This document shows positions 52,038 through 60,455 of a stretch of DNA of 64,000 nucleotides, in pieces. A program made the translations under genes and the position numbers. Location of the stretch: assembly GCF_003008575.1 (NCBI RefSeq), contig NZ_CP027667.1, forward strand, positions 1,740,501 to 1,804,500, written 5' to 3'. Below the pieces are notes generated by a model that saw only the letters and a list, made by a program, of their open reading frames with translations, was not told the DNA's origin and did not search any database. Within the stretch, counting starts at the first letter, position 1. Each line of letters begins with the position of its first letter. The DNA is from Melaminivora suipulveris. Its GTDB lineage: Bacteria > Pseudomonadota > Gammaproteobacteria > Burkholderiales > Burkholderiaceae_C.

Positions 52038-52849
52038 GGCTGCACCTGCACGTCGATGCCCAGTTCCCGCAGGTATCCAAGCCTCAATTGGGCGGCCTCG
52101 CCGCGCGCCAGGCTGGAGAGCACCGGCAGGCCGCGCAGCGAGGGAAACTGCTGGCGCAGCGCCTCCGCGGCGGCGACGGGCAGCCGGGTCACGGGCGCCG
52201 CCCCGGAAGCGGTCCCGATGCGCAGCCGCGCCAGCGACGCGTCGCCGCGCGCCGGCGCGAGCAGCCAGGCCACGCCGGCCGCGTCGGGCAGCCGGCGCTT
52301 GGCGCGCATCGGCTCGGGGTATTCGCTGTCGTAGGCGACGAGCAGCACCGGCGCGCGCTCGCTGACCACCTGCGCCGCAGCGTCGAGCAGCCCGGCGCCG
52401 AAGCTGCCGTCGTGCGCGCAGATGACCTGGCACGGCTGCATGCTCCTGGAGGCGATGCCCCAATAGCCGGCCGCGGCGTTGTGCACCGAATTGTGAAAGC
52501 GCGTGGGCGAGATCTGCCGGTCGTCACCGGCAAGCTGCTCGCACAGCGCATGGCAGTTGTGCCCATCGGCGCCGGATGCCGTGAACACCGTGGCCAATTG
52601 GGACGCGTCGGCGCCCGCGTGCGCCACAGCCTGCTCGCCCAGCGCCAGCGCCAGGCGGATGACGCGGCTGGCGCGGCGGCGTTCGGCCGGGGGCAGCATG
52701 CTGGGCGCGGGCAATTCGCTGGGAGACGCCTGCCAGGCAGCGCGTTCGGCCAGCACGTCGACCGCGGCCTGCCAGCCGGGCAGGCCGGGCGCGATCAGGC
52801 CGATGCCGTCGAGCCAGACTTCCAGGGCGGGCGCGTGGATGTCGCTCAT
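52022..52849 (-). CDS. Ketosynthase-like chain-length factor (PF13723 type)
   Basis: A 275-residue shortened ketosynthase relative. RFHNSVHNAAAGYWGIA is the hallmark of the family called beta-ketoacyl synthase chain length factor in aryl polyene clusters (ApeC). In place of the TACSSS nucleophile the sequence reads ICAHDGS, with His where Cys should be, so it cannot catalyse condensation itself. It should form a heterodimer with the ketosynthase encoded immediately upstream, whose stop it overlaps (ATGA). Confidence 0.87.
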   Translation of the reverse strand: MSDIHAPALEVWLDGIGLIAPGLPGWQAAVDVLAERAAWQASPSELPAPSMLPPAERRRASRVIRLALALGEQAVAHAGADASQLATVFTASGADGHNCHALCEQLAGDDRQISPTRFHNSVHNAAAGYWGIASRSMQPCQVICAHDGSFGAGLLDAAAQVVSERAPVLLVAYDSEYPEPMRAKRRLPDAAGVAWLLAPARGDASLARLRIGTASGAAPVTRLPVAAAEALRQQFPSLRGLPVLSSLARGEAAQLRLGYLRELGIDVQVQPCKAS

Positions 52850-54039
52850 GACCTCAGCCCCAGCACCAGCGCGCAGTTGCTGCCGCCAAAGCCGAAGGAG
52901 TTGCTCAGCGCGTGGACGAGCGGCGCGGCCGACCCCTCGATGCGGTAGTCGAGCGCGATGGCCGGGTCGAGCATTCGTGTGCCGGGGCTGCCGGGCAGCC
53001 AGCCGTGCTCCAGCGCCAGCGCGCAGATCAGCGCCTCGACGGCACCGGCCGCGCCCAGCGTGTGGCCGGTCGCGCCCTTGGTGGAGCTGCACGGCACGGC
53101 GCCGCCAAAAAGCTGCGCCACGGCCTTGCCCTCGGCGGCGTCGTTGGCGTAGGTGGCCGTGCCATGCAGGTTGATGTAGTCGATTGCCTGCGGCGCAAGA
53201 CCTGCCGAGCGCAGCGCTGCCTGCATGGCCAAAAGCGCTCCCAGGCCCTCCGGGTGAGGAGCGGACATGTGATGCGCATCGCTGGACTCGCCAACGCCCA
53301 ACAGGTGCACGGCGATGCTCGGATGGTCAGAGCCAGGCCGCTCCAGCAGTGCGAAGGCCGCGCCCTCACCCACCGAAATGCCGTCGCGGTTCTGGTCGTA
53401 GGGCCGGGCTGGTTGGCCGGAGGTCAGTTGCAGCGAGGAAAAGCCGTAGAGCGTAGTCAGACACAGGCTATCCACACCGCCCACCACGGCCACGTCGATC
53501 AAACCCAGCGCGATCTGCCGTGCGGCTGCGGCGAACACTTTGGCGCTGGACGAGCATGCCGTGGAAACCGTGAGCGCCGGCCCCTCGATACCCAGGTAAT
53601 GGCGCGCGAAATCGGTCACGGAAAACGGGCAGTGCGAGCCGCGGTAGCTCAGGCTCTGCGGCAGCGCCCCCGTGGCGTCGTCGCGCTGGCGGTAGGCAAG
53701 CTCTGTTTCCAGGATGCCTGAGGTGCTGGTGCCGATGAACACGCCCACACGCTGCGCGCCGTGGCGCTGAACCGCATCCCGCACGCGGTCGGCGAAGCCA
53801 TCCGTCTCCAGGCCCAGCAGCGCCAGGCGGTTGTTGCGGCAGTCGTACTCGGCCAGATGCGGCGGCAGCGCGATGGCATCCACGTCCTCGACTTCGGCGA
53901 TCCAGGTGGGGAGATGCACGGTCTCGAAGTCGCAGGGCTTGAGGCCGCTGCGTCCGGTGCGCAGCGCCTGCACGTGGTCCCGCACTCCGCGGCCAAGACA
54001 GGTGCTGAGCGTGTATGTGGAAAGGACGAGGGGAGACAT
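52846..54039 (-). CDS. Beta-ketoacyl-ACP synthase (ApeO-like ketosynthase)
   Basis: A 397-residue condensing enzyme of the FabB/FabF group. The catalytic triad is intact: Cys162 in STACSSS, His292 in LHGTATYAND and His326 in TKGATGHTLGAAG; NSFGFGGSN closes the domain. It elongates the ACP-bound aryl polyene with malonyl units, with the following gene as its chain-length partner. It begins 27 bp after the methyltransferase gene. Confidence 0.93.
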   Translation of the reverse strand: MSPLVLSTYTLSTCLGRGVRDHVQALRTGRSGLKPCDFETVHLPTWIAEVEDVDAIALPPHLAEYDCRNNRLALLGLETDGFADRVRDAVQRHGAQRVGVFIGTSTSGILETELAYRQRDDATGALPQSLSYRGSHCPFSVTDFARHYLGIEGPALTVSTACSSSAKVFAAAARQIALGLIDVAVVGGVDSLCLTTLYGFSSLQLTSGQPARPYDQNRDGISVGEGAAFALLERPGSDHPSIAVHLLGVGESSDAHHMSAPHPEGLGALLAMQAALRSAGLAPQAIDYINLHGTATYANDAAEGKAVAQLFGGAVPCSSTKGATGHTLGAAGAVEALICALALEHGWLPGSPGTRMLDPAIALDYRIEGSAAPLVHALSNSFGFGGSNCALVLGLRS

Positions 54040-54066
54040 GGGTTCGGGCTCGCGCGGGCTTGAATC

Positions 54067-54855
54067 TTAGGCCAGTGCCTCGGACACCTCAGGTGCCGCG
54101 TGTCCGGCCGGCGCGTCGGCCGGCCGCGGCCGCATGTCGCACACCAGCAGCACGTTGGCGAATGGCAGCCGGCCACTCATGGACTGGCTGCGGACGTCGA
54201 AACCCACATCGGTCAACAGCGCTTTCCAGCCAGCCAGAGGCCGGCAGTACAGACGCGGCAGGCGATGCCCGCGCGTGAAAGTGACGGCGTGATCGACCCA
54301 GTTGGACAGCCGAAACGGCAGACCGCTGGCGGCGTCGCCCACCCGCGTGATGAAGCGCCCACCTGGCGCCAGCGCCTTGCGGATGCGCATCAGAACCTCA
54401 CGCTGGCGCTCATGGTCGAAGTAGTGCAGCGCGTCCAGGATGGTGATCACGTCGCACTGGCCGAAGTCCACGTGGTTCATGTCGCCCTGCTCGACCCGCA
54501 CTTGCGGATGCGCGCCGCCAAAGGCCTGCGCGGCGCGCCAGACGTCGCGCGGCATCAGCTCGATCCCGCGCATCTGCACAGGCGCGGGGGGCGTGGGCCA
54601 GTCCGCCGGCCAGCGACCCGCGGCGTGCAGCTCGGCCGCTGCCAACAACCAGGCGAACAGGCTGCCCTGGCCGCAGCCCAGATCGAGCAGCCGTGGCGTG
54701 GCCGGCAGCAGCCCCTGGCGTAGTAACTCGGCAAAAATCACGTCGCCACCCAGCTTGCCGCGCGCGTAGTGGTAGGCGAAGCGGTCGGCGCGGCGAAACC
54801 GCTGAGTGGCGCCGTCGAGCAAATCGGGCGGCGGCGGCAGGGCAGGTGTGGTCAT
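54067..54855 (-). CDS. SAM-dependent methyltransferase
   Basis: A 262-residue class I methyltransferase. RLLDLGCGQGSL (about 55-66) is motif I, and CDVITILDALHYFD is motif IV/post-I. Characterised aryl polyene clusters contain a methyltransferase (ApeB) that modifies the aryl ring; xanthomonadin-type head groups are also methylated. This is the likely role here. The start overlaps the deacetylase stop by 4 bp. Confidence 0.88.
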   Translation of the reverse strand: MTTPALPPPPDLLDGATQRFRRADRFAYHYARGKLGGDVIFAELLRQGLLPATPRLLDLGCGQGSLFAWLLAAAELHAAGRWPADWPTPPAPVQMRGIELMPRDVWRAAQAFGGAHPQVRVEQGDMNHVDFGQCDVITILDALHYFDHERQREVLMRIRKALAPGGRFITRVGDAASGLPFRLSNWVDHAVTFTRGHRLPRLYCRPLAGWKALLTDVGFDVRSQSMSGRLPFANVLLVCDMRPRPADAPAGHAAPEVSEALA

Positions 54856-55664
54856 GCGGGTGGAAAGGCTTGGTCGAGGGTAATGGTGGCGAGCCCTTGC
54901 TGCGCCAGGCGTGCGGCCAGCGGCGGCAGCACGGCCAGCACGACGGGCGCGCCGTCGGCCATGCGCGCCGCGTGCCCATCATGCAGCAGCAGGATGTCGC
55001 CGTCGGCCAGGTTGCGGCACAGGCGCTGCAGCACCCGAGGCGCTTGCGGTTCGCGGGTGTCGTAGGCGCGGCGCGTCCAACTGGCCAGGCGCAAATCCAG
55101 CCGCGCCAGCACCGGGTCCAGAAAAGGATTGCGCAGGCCGGCCGTTGGGCGAAAAAACCGTGGCTCCTGCCCGCTGGCGTCCGTGATTGCGGACTGCGCC
55201 TGCATGATGTCAGCGCGCATGCGCGCCGGGCCGAACAGCGAGAAGGCGTGTGAATGGCTGTGGCCGTGGTTTTCCACCCGATGGCCGCGCGCCACGATGG
55301 CATGGCACAGCGCGGGATGGCGTTGTGCGCGGTGGCCGATGAGAAAGAAACTTGCCACCAGCCCCAGCTCGTCCAGCAGGTCCAGGACGCGCGGCGTGAC
55401 CTCCGGGTCGGGCCCGTCGTCGATGGTCAACGCCACGCGCCCTGGCCCCACCGCCGGTGCACGCACTGGCAGCCGCGTGATGTTGTCGCCCAGCCCACGC
55501 GAGCGGGGCAGCAGGCCGACCGTGGTGAGCAACGCGTGGTTGGCGGCCACGGCTGCGGCAGACCAGGGCCACAGCGCAGGCTCCAGCGCTGCGCCCAGGA
55601 TCGCTGCGCCATGCACGGCGGCCGACGCGGTCACGAGTGGTGCGGGCTTCCAGGCGCGCGCCAT
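54852..55664 (-). CDS. Polysaccharide deacetylase (NodB domain)
   Basis: A 270-residue protein with a hydrophobic N-terminal region (about 10-50, one or two membrane segments) and a NodB domain. The metal-binding and catalytic residues are visible: Asp82-Asp83 in LTIDDGPDPE, and His133 and His137 in VENHGHSHSH. It probably removes an acyl group from an amino sugar in the polyene's carrier. NodB genes are not in the core Escherichia coli-type aryl polyene cluster, so this is an accessory tailoring step. One-base overlap with the preceding gene. Confidence 0.88.
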   Translation of the reverse strand: MARAWKPAPLVTASAAVHGAAILGAALEPALWPWSAAAVAANHALLTTVGLLPRSRGLGDNITRLPVRAPAVGPGRVALTIDDGPDPEVTPRVLDLLDELGLVASFFLIGHRAQRHPALCHAIVARGHRVENHGHSHSHAFSLFGPARMRADIMQAQSAITDASGQEPRFFRPTAGLRNPFLDPVLARLDLRLASWTRRAYDTREPQAPRVLQRLCRNLADGDILLLHDGHAARMADGAPVVLAVLPPLAARLAQQGLATITLDQAFPPA

Positions 55665-56308
55665 CACCCAGACCCTTCGCCGGCTGCGTCCAGCCGGTGC
55701 AAAAAAAGACTCCACAGCGGCAGCCAGGCCGTCCAGTCGTGGCCTTGCGGTACCTGAACGGCGTGTGCCTGCGGCAGCCGCTGCGCGACATCGGCCATGG
55801 CTCCGGCGAAACGGTCGGCCAGCCCCCAGCCGATAAAGGCCGGCACATCCGGCTGGCCCTGGCGCAGGCCATGCCAAAGGGTGAATTCGCCATCGCCCAA
55901 TTGCCGAGGCGTCGGCTGCCAGGCGTCCAGCCCCCCGGCACGCTGGATGGCGTTGGTCGTCAGGCGGCTGCCGGCGTAGGGCGACAACAGGCACAGGCCG
56001 CGCAGGCCCTGGGGCCGGCGCTGGGCGTACAGAAGGGCCAGCAATCCGCCCAGCGATATTCCCCCCAGCCACAGCTCGGCGTAGCGCGCGCGCAGCTCGG
56101 CGAGCACCTCGGCTTCGAGGTACTGCAGCGCGTCGAAGCGGCCGGTGGGATCCAGATGGAGGTCGGGCACATACAGATCCAGCGTCACGCCGGATTCGGC
56201 AAGCTGGCGTGGCAGGCCGGCCCGCTGCACGTCGGCCGGATGCATCTGCGCTCCGGGCAGCAGCACCAGCGCGCGCGGCGCCCCGTCGTCCTGGGTGAAC
56301 ATCCGCAT
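55664..56308 (-). CDS. Alpha/beta-hydrolase family protein
   Basis: A 214-residue alpha/beta hydrolase. The nucleophile is Ser85 in LGGISLGGLL (GxSxG), with Asp in GLADRF and His in QGHDWTAW completing the triad. It may release or transfer an acyl or aryl group during pigment assembly. The start is uncertain: ATG at 56308, another at 56302, or a GTG at 56323 overlapping the exporter stop (GTGA). Confidence 0.82.
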   Translation of the reverse strand: MRMFTQDDGAPRALVLLPGAQMHPADVQRAGLPRQLAESGVTLDLYVPDLHLDPTGRFDALQYLEAEVLAELRARYAELWLGGISLGGLLALLYAQRRPQGLRGLCLLSPYAGSRLTTNAIQRAGGLDAWQPTPRQLGDGEFTLWHGLRQGQPDVPAFIGWGLADRFAGAMADVAQRLPQAHAVQVPQGHDWTAWLPLWSLFLHRLDAAGEGSG

Positions 56309-56319
56309 GCGGCGCGCCC

Positions 56320-58665
56320 TCACCCCTTCCTGTCGCGCCCGAGGATCAGCGCGGCCGGCACCACCATGGCCAGCAGCACTCCTGGCGCCACGGTGATGCC
56401 CAGCGCCTGCAGCACCGGCACCCTGGAGATTGCCAGCACGCCGAAGCCGATGGCCGTGGTCAGCACCGCCACCGACATGGACAGCCACACGTCCGGAGCC
56501 AATTCGCCATCGGCCTGGATGCGGTCGAAGAACAGCGCGTAGTTGGAGCCTACGGCCACCACCAGAAGCAGGCCCACCAGGTGCAGCAGGTGCAGCCGCA
56601 GGCCGGCCAGATGCAGGCCTGCCATGACCAGCGCCACGGTGACCGCCAGCGTCAGCAGCACGCGCGCCAGGCGCACACCTGAGCGCAGCGAGAACGCCAG
56701 CAGCGCCGCGATCGCCAGCACGCCGCCCAGGGACAACCATACGGCCTGGCCCAGGTAACTGTCGTACATGCGTTCGAACTCGCCCTTGAGGTCGATCACC
56801 ACGGCGCCGGTATCCGCCAGTGCCTGGCGCAGCGCTGCCACCGGCATCTCGGCGTCGTCGCTGCGGCTGACCGGGTGCAGGGGCATGACCACGCTCCAGC
56901 CCTCCTCACCGCGCGCCAGCAGCGAATCGACGGCCAGCGCCAGCGCCGTGCCGTCCAGATCGGCGCGGGTCAGCAGCGGCCCCGCACGCGCGGCCTGCAC
57001 GTCGTCGACGAAGGCGCCGAGCCGGGTGGCCGACAGCGGCGCATCGGCCAGCGCCCGTTGCAGGCGCGCCTGCAGTTCGGCGCGCGCGGGCAGGGCCGCC
57101 AGGCGCTGTCTCTGCGTGCGCTGGCTGGGCAAAAAGCGCGCCGGGCTGTCGAAACCGCCGATGGCGCCCTGGCCGACCAGCTCCTGCAGGCGCGCTCCGG
57201 CTTCCTCGGCCCGTTCCAGCGCCACCTCGGCGTCAGGCCCGCGCACCAGCACCAAGTAGCGCGCATCGGGCGCGCCCAGATCCGTGCGCAACCGGGCGTC
57301 GGCCAGAGCGTCCTGGGCGTTGACCATGGACAGCGCCGACAGGTTGGTGCTCCACAGCCGCGCGTGCTGGCTCGTGAGGTATAGAGCCGCCGCCGCCGCG
57401 AGGACCAGCAACGGCCAGCGCAGTACACGCGCATGCGCCAGAGCGCCCTGGGTGGCGCGCGAGAACGCTCCCGGCGGCGGCACCTGCACGCCGCGCTCGC
57501 CCACCAGCGCGGGCAGCACGAAACGCGTGACCAGCGCCGCGGTCGCCACGCCCGACAAGGCATACAGGCCCAGCTGCGCCAGCCCCGGAAACCCGGCCAG
57601 CAGCAGCGCACCGAAGCCAACGATCGAGGTCAGCACGCCCAGGCGGATGGTCGGCCAGAAAGTGCGCCGCCACGCCTGCATGCCGTAGCGTCCCGACTGG
57701 ACACAGAAGTAGATGGCGTAGTCCACCGCCTCGCCGATCAGCGCGGCGCCGAAACCCACCGTGATGCCGTGGACGTTGCCGTAGACCAGACCGACCACAA
57801 CCACGCCAGCCACGGCACCCGTGACCACAGGCAGCAGGCCCAGCGCCAGCGTGCGCGCCGAACGGTACACCCAGCCCAGCACCAGTACGATGCCCAGCAT
57901 GCCCAGCGCCGACGTGCGCGAGATCTCGGCGCGCACCGTATCGCGCGACTGCACGGCAAAAAAGCCTGGCCCGGACAGCGCCAGCTGTAAATCCGGCGCG
58001 CCGCCCGCATCGCGCGCCGCCGCGAAGGCGGCTCGCACTGCCTGGATCGCCTGCTCCTGGCCGTCGGTGTTCGAGCCTGCCGCGCGCGTCTGCGCGAGCA
58101 GCAGCGCCCGTCGGCCGTCGGGCGAGGCCCACACGCCGCCGCGCACCTGCGGCTGGCCGCCCGCATGCAGGCGCTGCAGCACCTCGACCATCTCACCCGT
58201 GGGGTCGCGCAGCAGGTAGGGCTTGAACAGATAGCCGACAGGCGAGGCGACCAGGTCGACCGCGCGGTCCACGGCATCGCGCAGCCCCTCCTCGGTGAAG
58301 CGTTGCGGCGTGACCGCCGGGCTCAGGTGGTAGCGCCAGCGCAGCAGGGCGTCGCGCTCGGCCTCCAGCCCGTCCATCTCGCCGTTTTGCACCGACACGA
58401 ACAGGCCGCTGTCGGCCAGCGCCCGGCGCAGCGCCATCGACGCCTGCGCGCGCTGCTGCTCGGTGCCGCCGGCGACGCCCAGCATCAGCATGCGCGAGAT
58501 GCTGCCCTCGCTCATCTGGCCGACCAGCACGCGCTGCTCGGAGGTGGGCTGCGACGGCAGAAAGAACGACATGTCCGCCACGAACCGGCTGCGCGCGATG
58601 AGGCCGGCGCCGGCGAGCATCGCCAGCAGCCACAGCAGCACGATTCGGGCGGGCGTCAGTCTCAT
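56320..58665 (-). CDS. MMPL/RND-family exporter (ApeM-like)
   Basis: A 781-residue inner-membrane protein with two repeats of one helix, a large periplasmic domain and five helices. The hydrophobic blocks are at about 10-26, 250-430 and 640-775. VKGFGAAL-like GFGAALIGEAVDYAIYF and its second copy LLVVAVGSNYALFFDRI are typical of MMPL exporters. In aryl polyene clusters it is thought to move the lipid-linked pigment to the outer membrane with the LolA-like protein encoded just upstream. Confidence 0.92.
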   Translation of the reverse strand: MRLTPARIVLLWLLAMLAGAGLIARSRFVADMSFFLPSQPTSEQRVLVGQMSEGSISRMLMLGVAGGTEQQRAQASMALRRALADSGLFVSVQNGEMDGLEAERDALLRWRYHLSPAVTPQRFTEEGLRDAVDRAVDLVASPVGYLFKPYLLRDPTGEMVEVLQRLHAGGQPQVRGGVWASPDGRRALLLAQTRAAGSNTDGQEQAIQAVRAAFAAARDAGGAPDLQLALSGPGFFAVQSRDTVRAEISRTSALGMLGIVLVLGWVYRSARTLALGLLPVVTGAVAGVVVVGLVYGNVHGITVGFGAALIGEAVDYAIYFCVQSGRYGMQAWRRTFWPTIRLGVLTSIVGFGALLLAGFPGLAQLGLYALSGVATAALVTRFVLPALVGERGVQVPPPGAFSRATQGALAHARVLRWPLLVLAAAAALYLTSQHARLWSTNLSALSMVNAQDALADARLRTDLGAPDARYLVLVRGPDAEVALERAEEAGARLQELVGQGAIGGFDSPARFLPSQRTQRQRLAALPARAELQARLQRALADAPLSATRLGAFVDDVQAARAGPLLTRADLDGTALALAVDSLLARGEEGWSVVMPLHPVSRSDDAEMPVAALRQALADTGAVVIDLKGEFERMYDSYLGQAVWLSLGGVLAIAALLAFSLRSGVRLARVLLTLAVTVALVMAGLHLAGLRLHLLHLVGLLLVVAVGSNYALFFDRIQADGELAPDVWLSMSVAVLTTAIGFGVLAISRVPVLQALGITVAPGVLLAMVVPAALILGRDRKG

Positions 58666-58695
58666 GGGCTCATGGGCTCAGGGGCTCAGGGGCTC
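58664..58695. repeat. Four tandem 8 bp repeats at the LolA/exporter junction
   Basis: ATGGGCTC twice, then AGGGGCTC twice (58664-58695). On the minus strand they encode the last residues and stop of the LolA-like gene and the start ATG of the exporter, and create a second ATG eight bases upstream that opens a three-codon frame ending at the exporter start. Confidence 0.85.
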
Positions 58696-59247
58696 GATGG
58701 CCAGCTCCGAGCGGTCGCCGTCGGCCTGGGTGTACTCGATGTGTCGCACCTGCCCGCCCTGGCCGCTGATGGTGATGCGCGCGGCCAGCGCCTGCACCGC
58801 CGGATCGATGGGCAGCAGCACCAGCCTCCAGTCGGCCGGCGTGCCGTTGAGTTCAAGCTGGTAGTGCTTTTCCAGCGCCTTGCGGTTGCCAGCCAGGGTG
58901 CTGCGCACGCTGGCGACGAACGCCAGCGCTTCGGGTCGGCTGGCGACGTTGATGCTCATGCGGCGCTCGCCGCGCTCCATGGACAGCGTGTCGCCATCGA
59001 GCACCAGCGTCTCCGCGCGCGGCTTCAGGGTGCGCTTTTCCAGCCGGTCGGGCGGCGTGTAGCGCATCTCGCCGCTGGAGATGACGGGCCGGTCGAGCAC
59101 GGCCATGGTGCGCGTCTCGACGAAGCGCGCCCGCCCGCCCTTGTACTGCGCCAGCTCGGCCATGAGCTGGTCGATGTCGAAGGCGGCGGCATGGGCGGCC
59201 AGTGAGGCGCCACTCAGCAGCAGGGCCAGCAGTGCGCGAAACATCAT
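58678..59247 (-). CDS. LolA-like outer-membrane lipoprotein carrier (ApeL-like)
   Basis: A 189-residue periplasmic protein. The N-terminal signal (MMFRALLALLLSGASLAAHA, cleaved after AHA) is clear. The mature part resembles the LolA-type half-barrel found in aryl polyene clusters (ARFVETRTMAVLDRPVISSG, SGEMRYTPPDRLEKRT). It probably carries the hydrophobic pigment between the membranes. The gene comes right before the exporter with a 12 bp gap made of tandem repeats. Confidence 0.87.
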   Translation of the reverse strand: MMFRALLALLLSGASLAAHAAAFDIDQLMAELAQYKGGRARFVETRTMAVLDRPVISSGEMRYTPPDRLEKRTLKPRAETLVLDGDTLSMERGERRMSINVASRPEALAFVASVRSTLAGNRKALEKHYQLELNGTPADWRLVLLPIDPAVQALAARITISGQGGQVRHIEYTQADGDRSELAIEPLSP

Positions 59248-60159
59248 CTATCGCTGCTCCCAAAAATCGTAGAAGTTGAACCAGTTCCATGGCGACTCGC
59301 GCACCAGGCGTTCGAGCGACTGCGCATAGTGGCGCACGGCCTGCTCGACGGCGGCCCGGAGCTGGCCCTGAGGCACGGCACTGAAGTCCGCCAGAGGCTC
59401 GAAGCGCAGCTGGTAGCGGTTGCCGCCCAGGTACAGCCCGGCCATCAGAAAGACCGGTCGGCGCAGCATCAGCGCCAGGCGCCACGGCCCCGTGGGAAAG
59501 CGCGCCGGCGCGCCCAGAAAAGGCAGCGTGAGCCCGGCATCGGCGCCGATGCTGCGGTCCGCCAGCAGGCCTACGAGGTAGCCCTGGTCCAGCCTGTCGC
59601 GCACGGCCAGCATTGAATCCATGCGGCCCAAGGCGATGATGTCCTGCATGGCCGCCGGATTGATGGCCTGCAGCGTCTGGTTGATCTTGCGCGCGTTTTC
59701 CTCGTACATGCACATGGCCACGCGCAACTGCGCGCGCTCGCGGCCCATGGCGCGCAGCGCCTCGAAGCTGCCCAGGTGCGCGCCCACCAGCAGGCAGCCG
59801 CGCCCGTCCGCAAGCGCCTGGTGCAGCGCCTCGGCGCCGACGACCTCGACCTGCAGTTGGCGGCCTCTGCCGGAGAGCAAAAAAACCCGGTCGTGGATGG
59901 TCGAGGCGAACCACAACACGTGCCGGTAGACGTCGCGCAGCGTCGCCGGGCGGCCCAGTGCGCGGGCCAGGAAGCCGCGGCTGGCGCGCCGCGCCGCCGG
60001 CGCGAAAAGAACGAAGTACGCCGCGATGCCGCGCAGCACCACGCGCCCGATGGTCCGCCCCGCCGTGAGCGAGATCCACACCATCAGCCGGATGACCCAC
60101 GGGTGGCTGCGCTCCGGGCGGTGCGCCCACTCGGCGCCGCGCGCCGCCTCGCCCCTCAC
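59248..60159 (-). CDS. Lauroyl/myristoyl acyltransferase-like protein (LpxL family)
   Basis: A 303-residue HtrB/LpxL-like acyltransferase. HLGSFE (His128, Glu133) is the catalytic HX4E motif, and ERSHPWVIRLMVWIS is the usual N-terminal membrane anchor of the aryl-polyene subgroup. It likely transfers the polyene acyl chain from ACP to the lipid carrier. The GTG at 60159 overlaps the dehydratase stop (GTGA) and begins at the point of homology; the ATG-type longer frame to 60444 is rejected. One base separates it from the LolA-like start. Confidence 0.87.
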   Translation of the reverse strand: MRGEAARGAEWAHRPERSHPWVIRLMVWISLTAGRTIGRVVLRGIAAYFVLFAPAARRASRGFLARALGRPATLRDVYRHVLWFASTIHDRVFLLSGRGRQLQVEVVGAEALHQALADGRGCLLVGAHLGSFEALRAMGRERAQLRVAMCMYEENARKINQTLQAINPAAMQDIIALGRMDSMLAVRDRLDQGYLVGLLADRSIGADAGLTLPFLGAPARFPTGPWRLALMLRRPVFLMAGLYLGGNRYQLRFEPLADFSAVPQGQLRAAVEQAVRHYAQSLERLVRESPWNWFNFYDFWEQR

Positions 60160-60455
60160 GGCGCGCCCTCCTCGTGCTGGCGCAGCGAACCCGAGGCCAC
60201 CAGGCGGCTGGCGCTGCGCACCCGCAACTCCCACAGCCCCGCGCGCACCTCGCCCAGCTCTAAGGTCAGCGTCTGCCCAGGGCCGACCGGCCGCTGAAAC
60301 TTGGCCTGCGCGATCGACCACTGCGCCATGGGCGCCAGCGTCTGCGCCAGCAGCAGCGCGCGGTCCAGCAGCACCACGCCGGGCAGGATGGGCCGGTCCG
60401 GAAAGTGCCCTGCGAACGCCGGATGGTCGGCCGGAACGGTCCACTCAGCGCGCAT
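60156..60455 (-). CDS. Short hotdog dehydratase (ApeI-like)
   Basis: A 99-residue protein of the FabA/FabZ-like hotdog fold. HPAFAGHFPDRPILPGVVLLD (with His17) carries the FabZ-type signature, truncated at the C-terminus compared with FabZ. It is a second dehydratase, matching ApeI of characterised aryl polyene clusters, which uses the shorter intermediates. The start at 60455 overlaps the AMP-ligase end by 11 bp. Confidence 0.85.
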   Translation of the reverse strand: MRAEWTVPADHPAFAGHFPDRPILPGVVLLDRALLLAQTLAPMAQWSIAQAKFQRPVGPGQTLTLELGEVRAGLWELRVRSASRLVASGSLRQHEEGAP

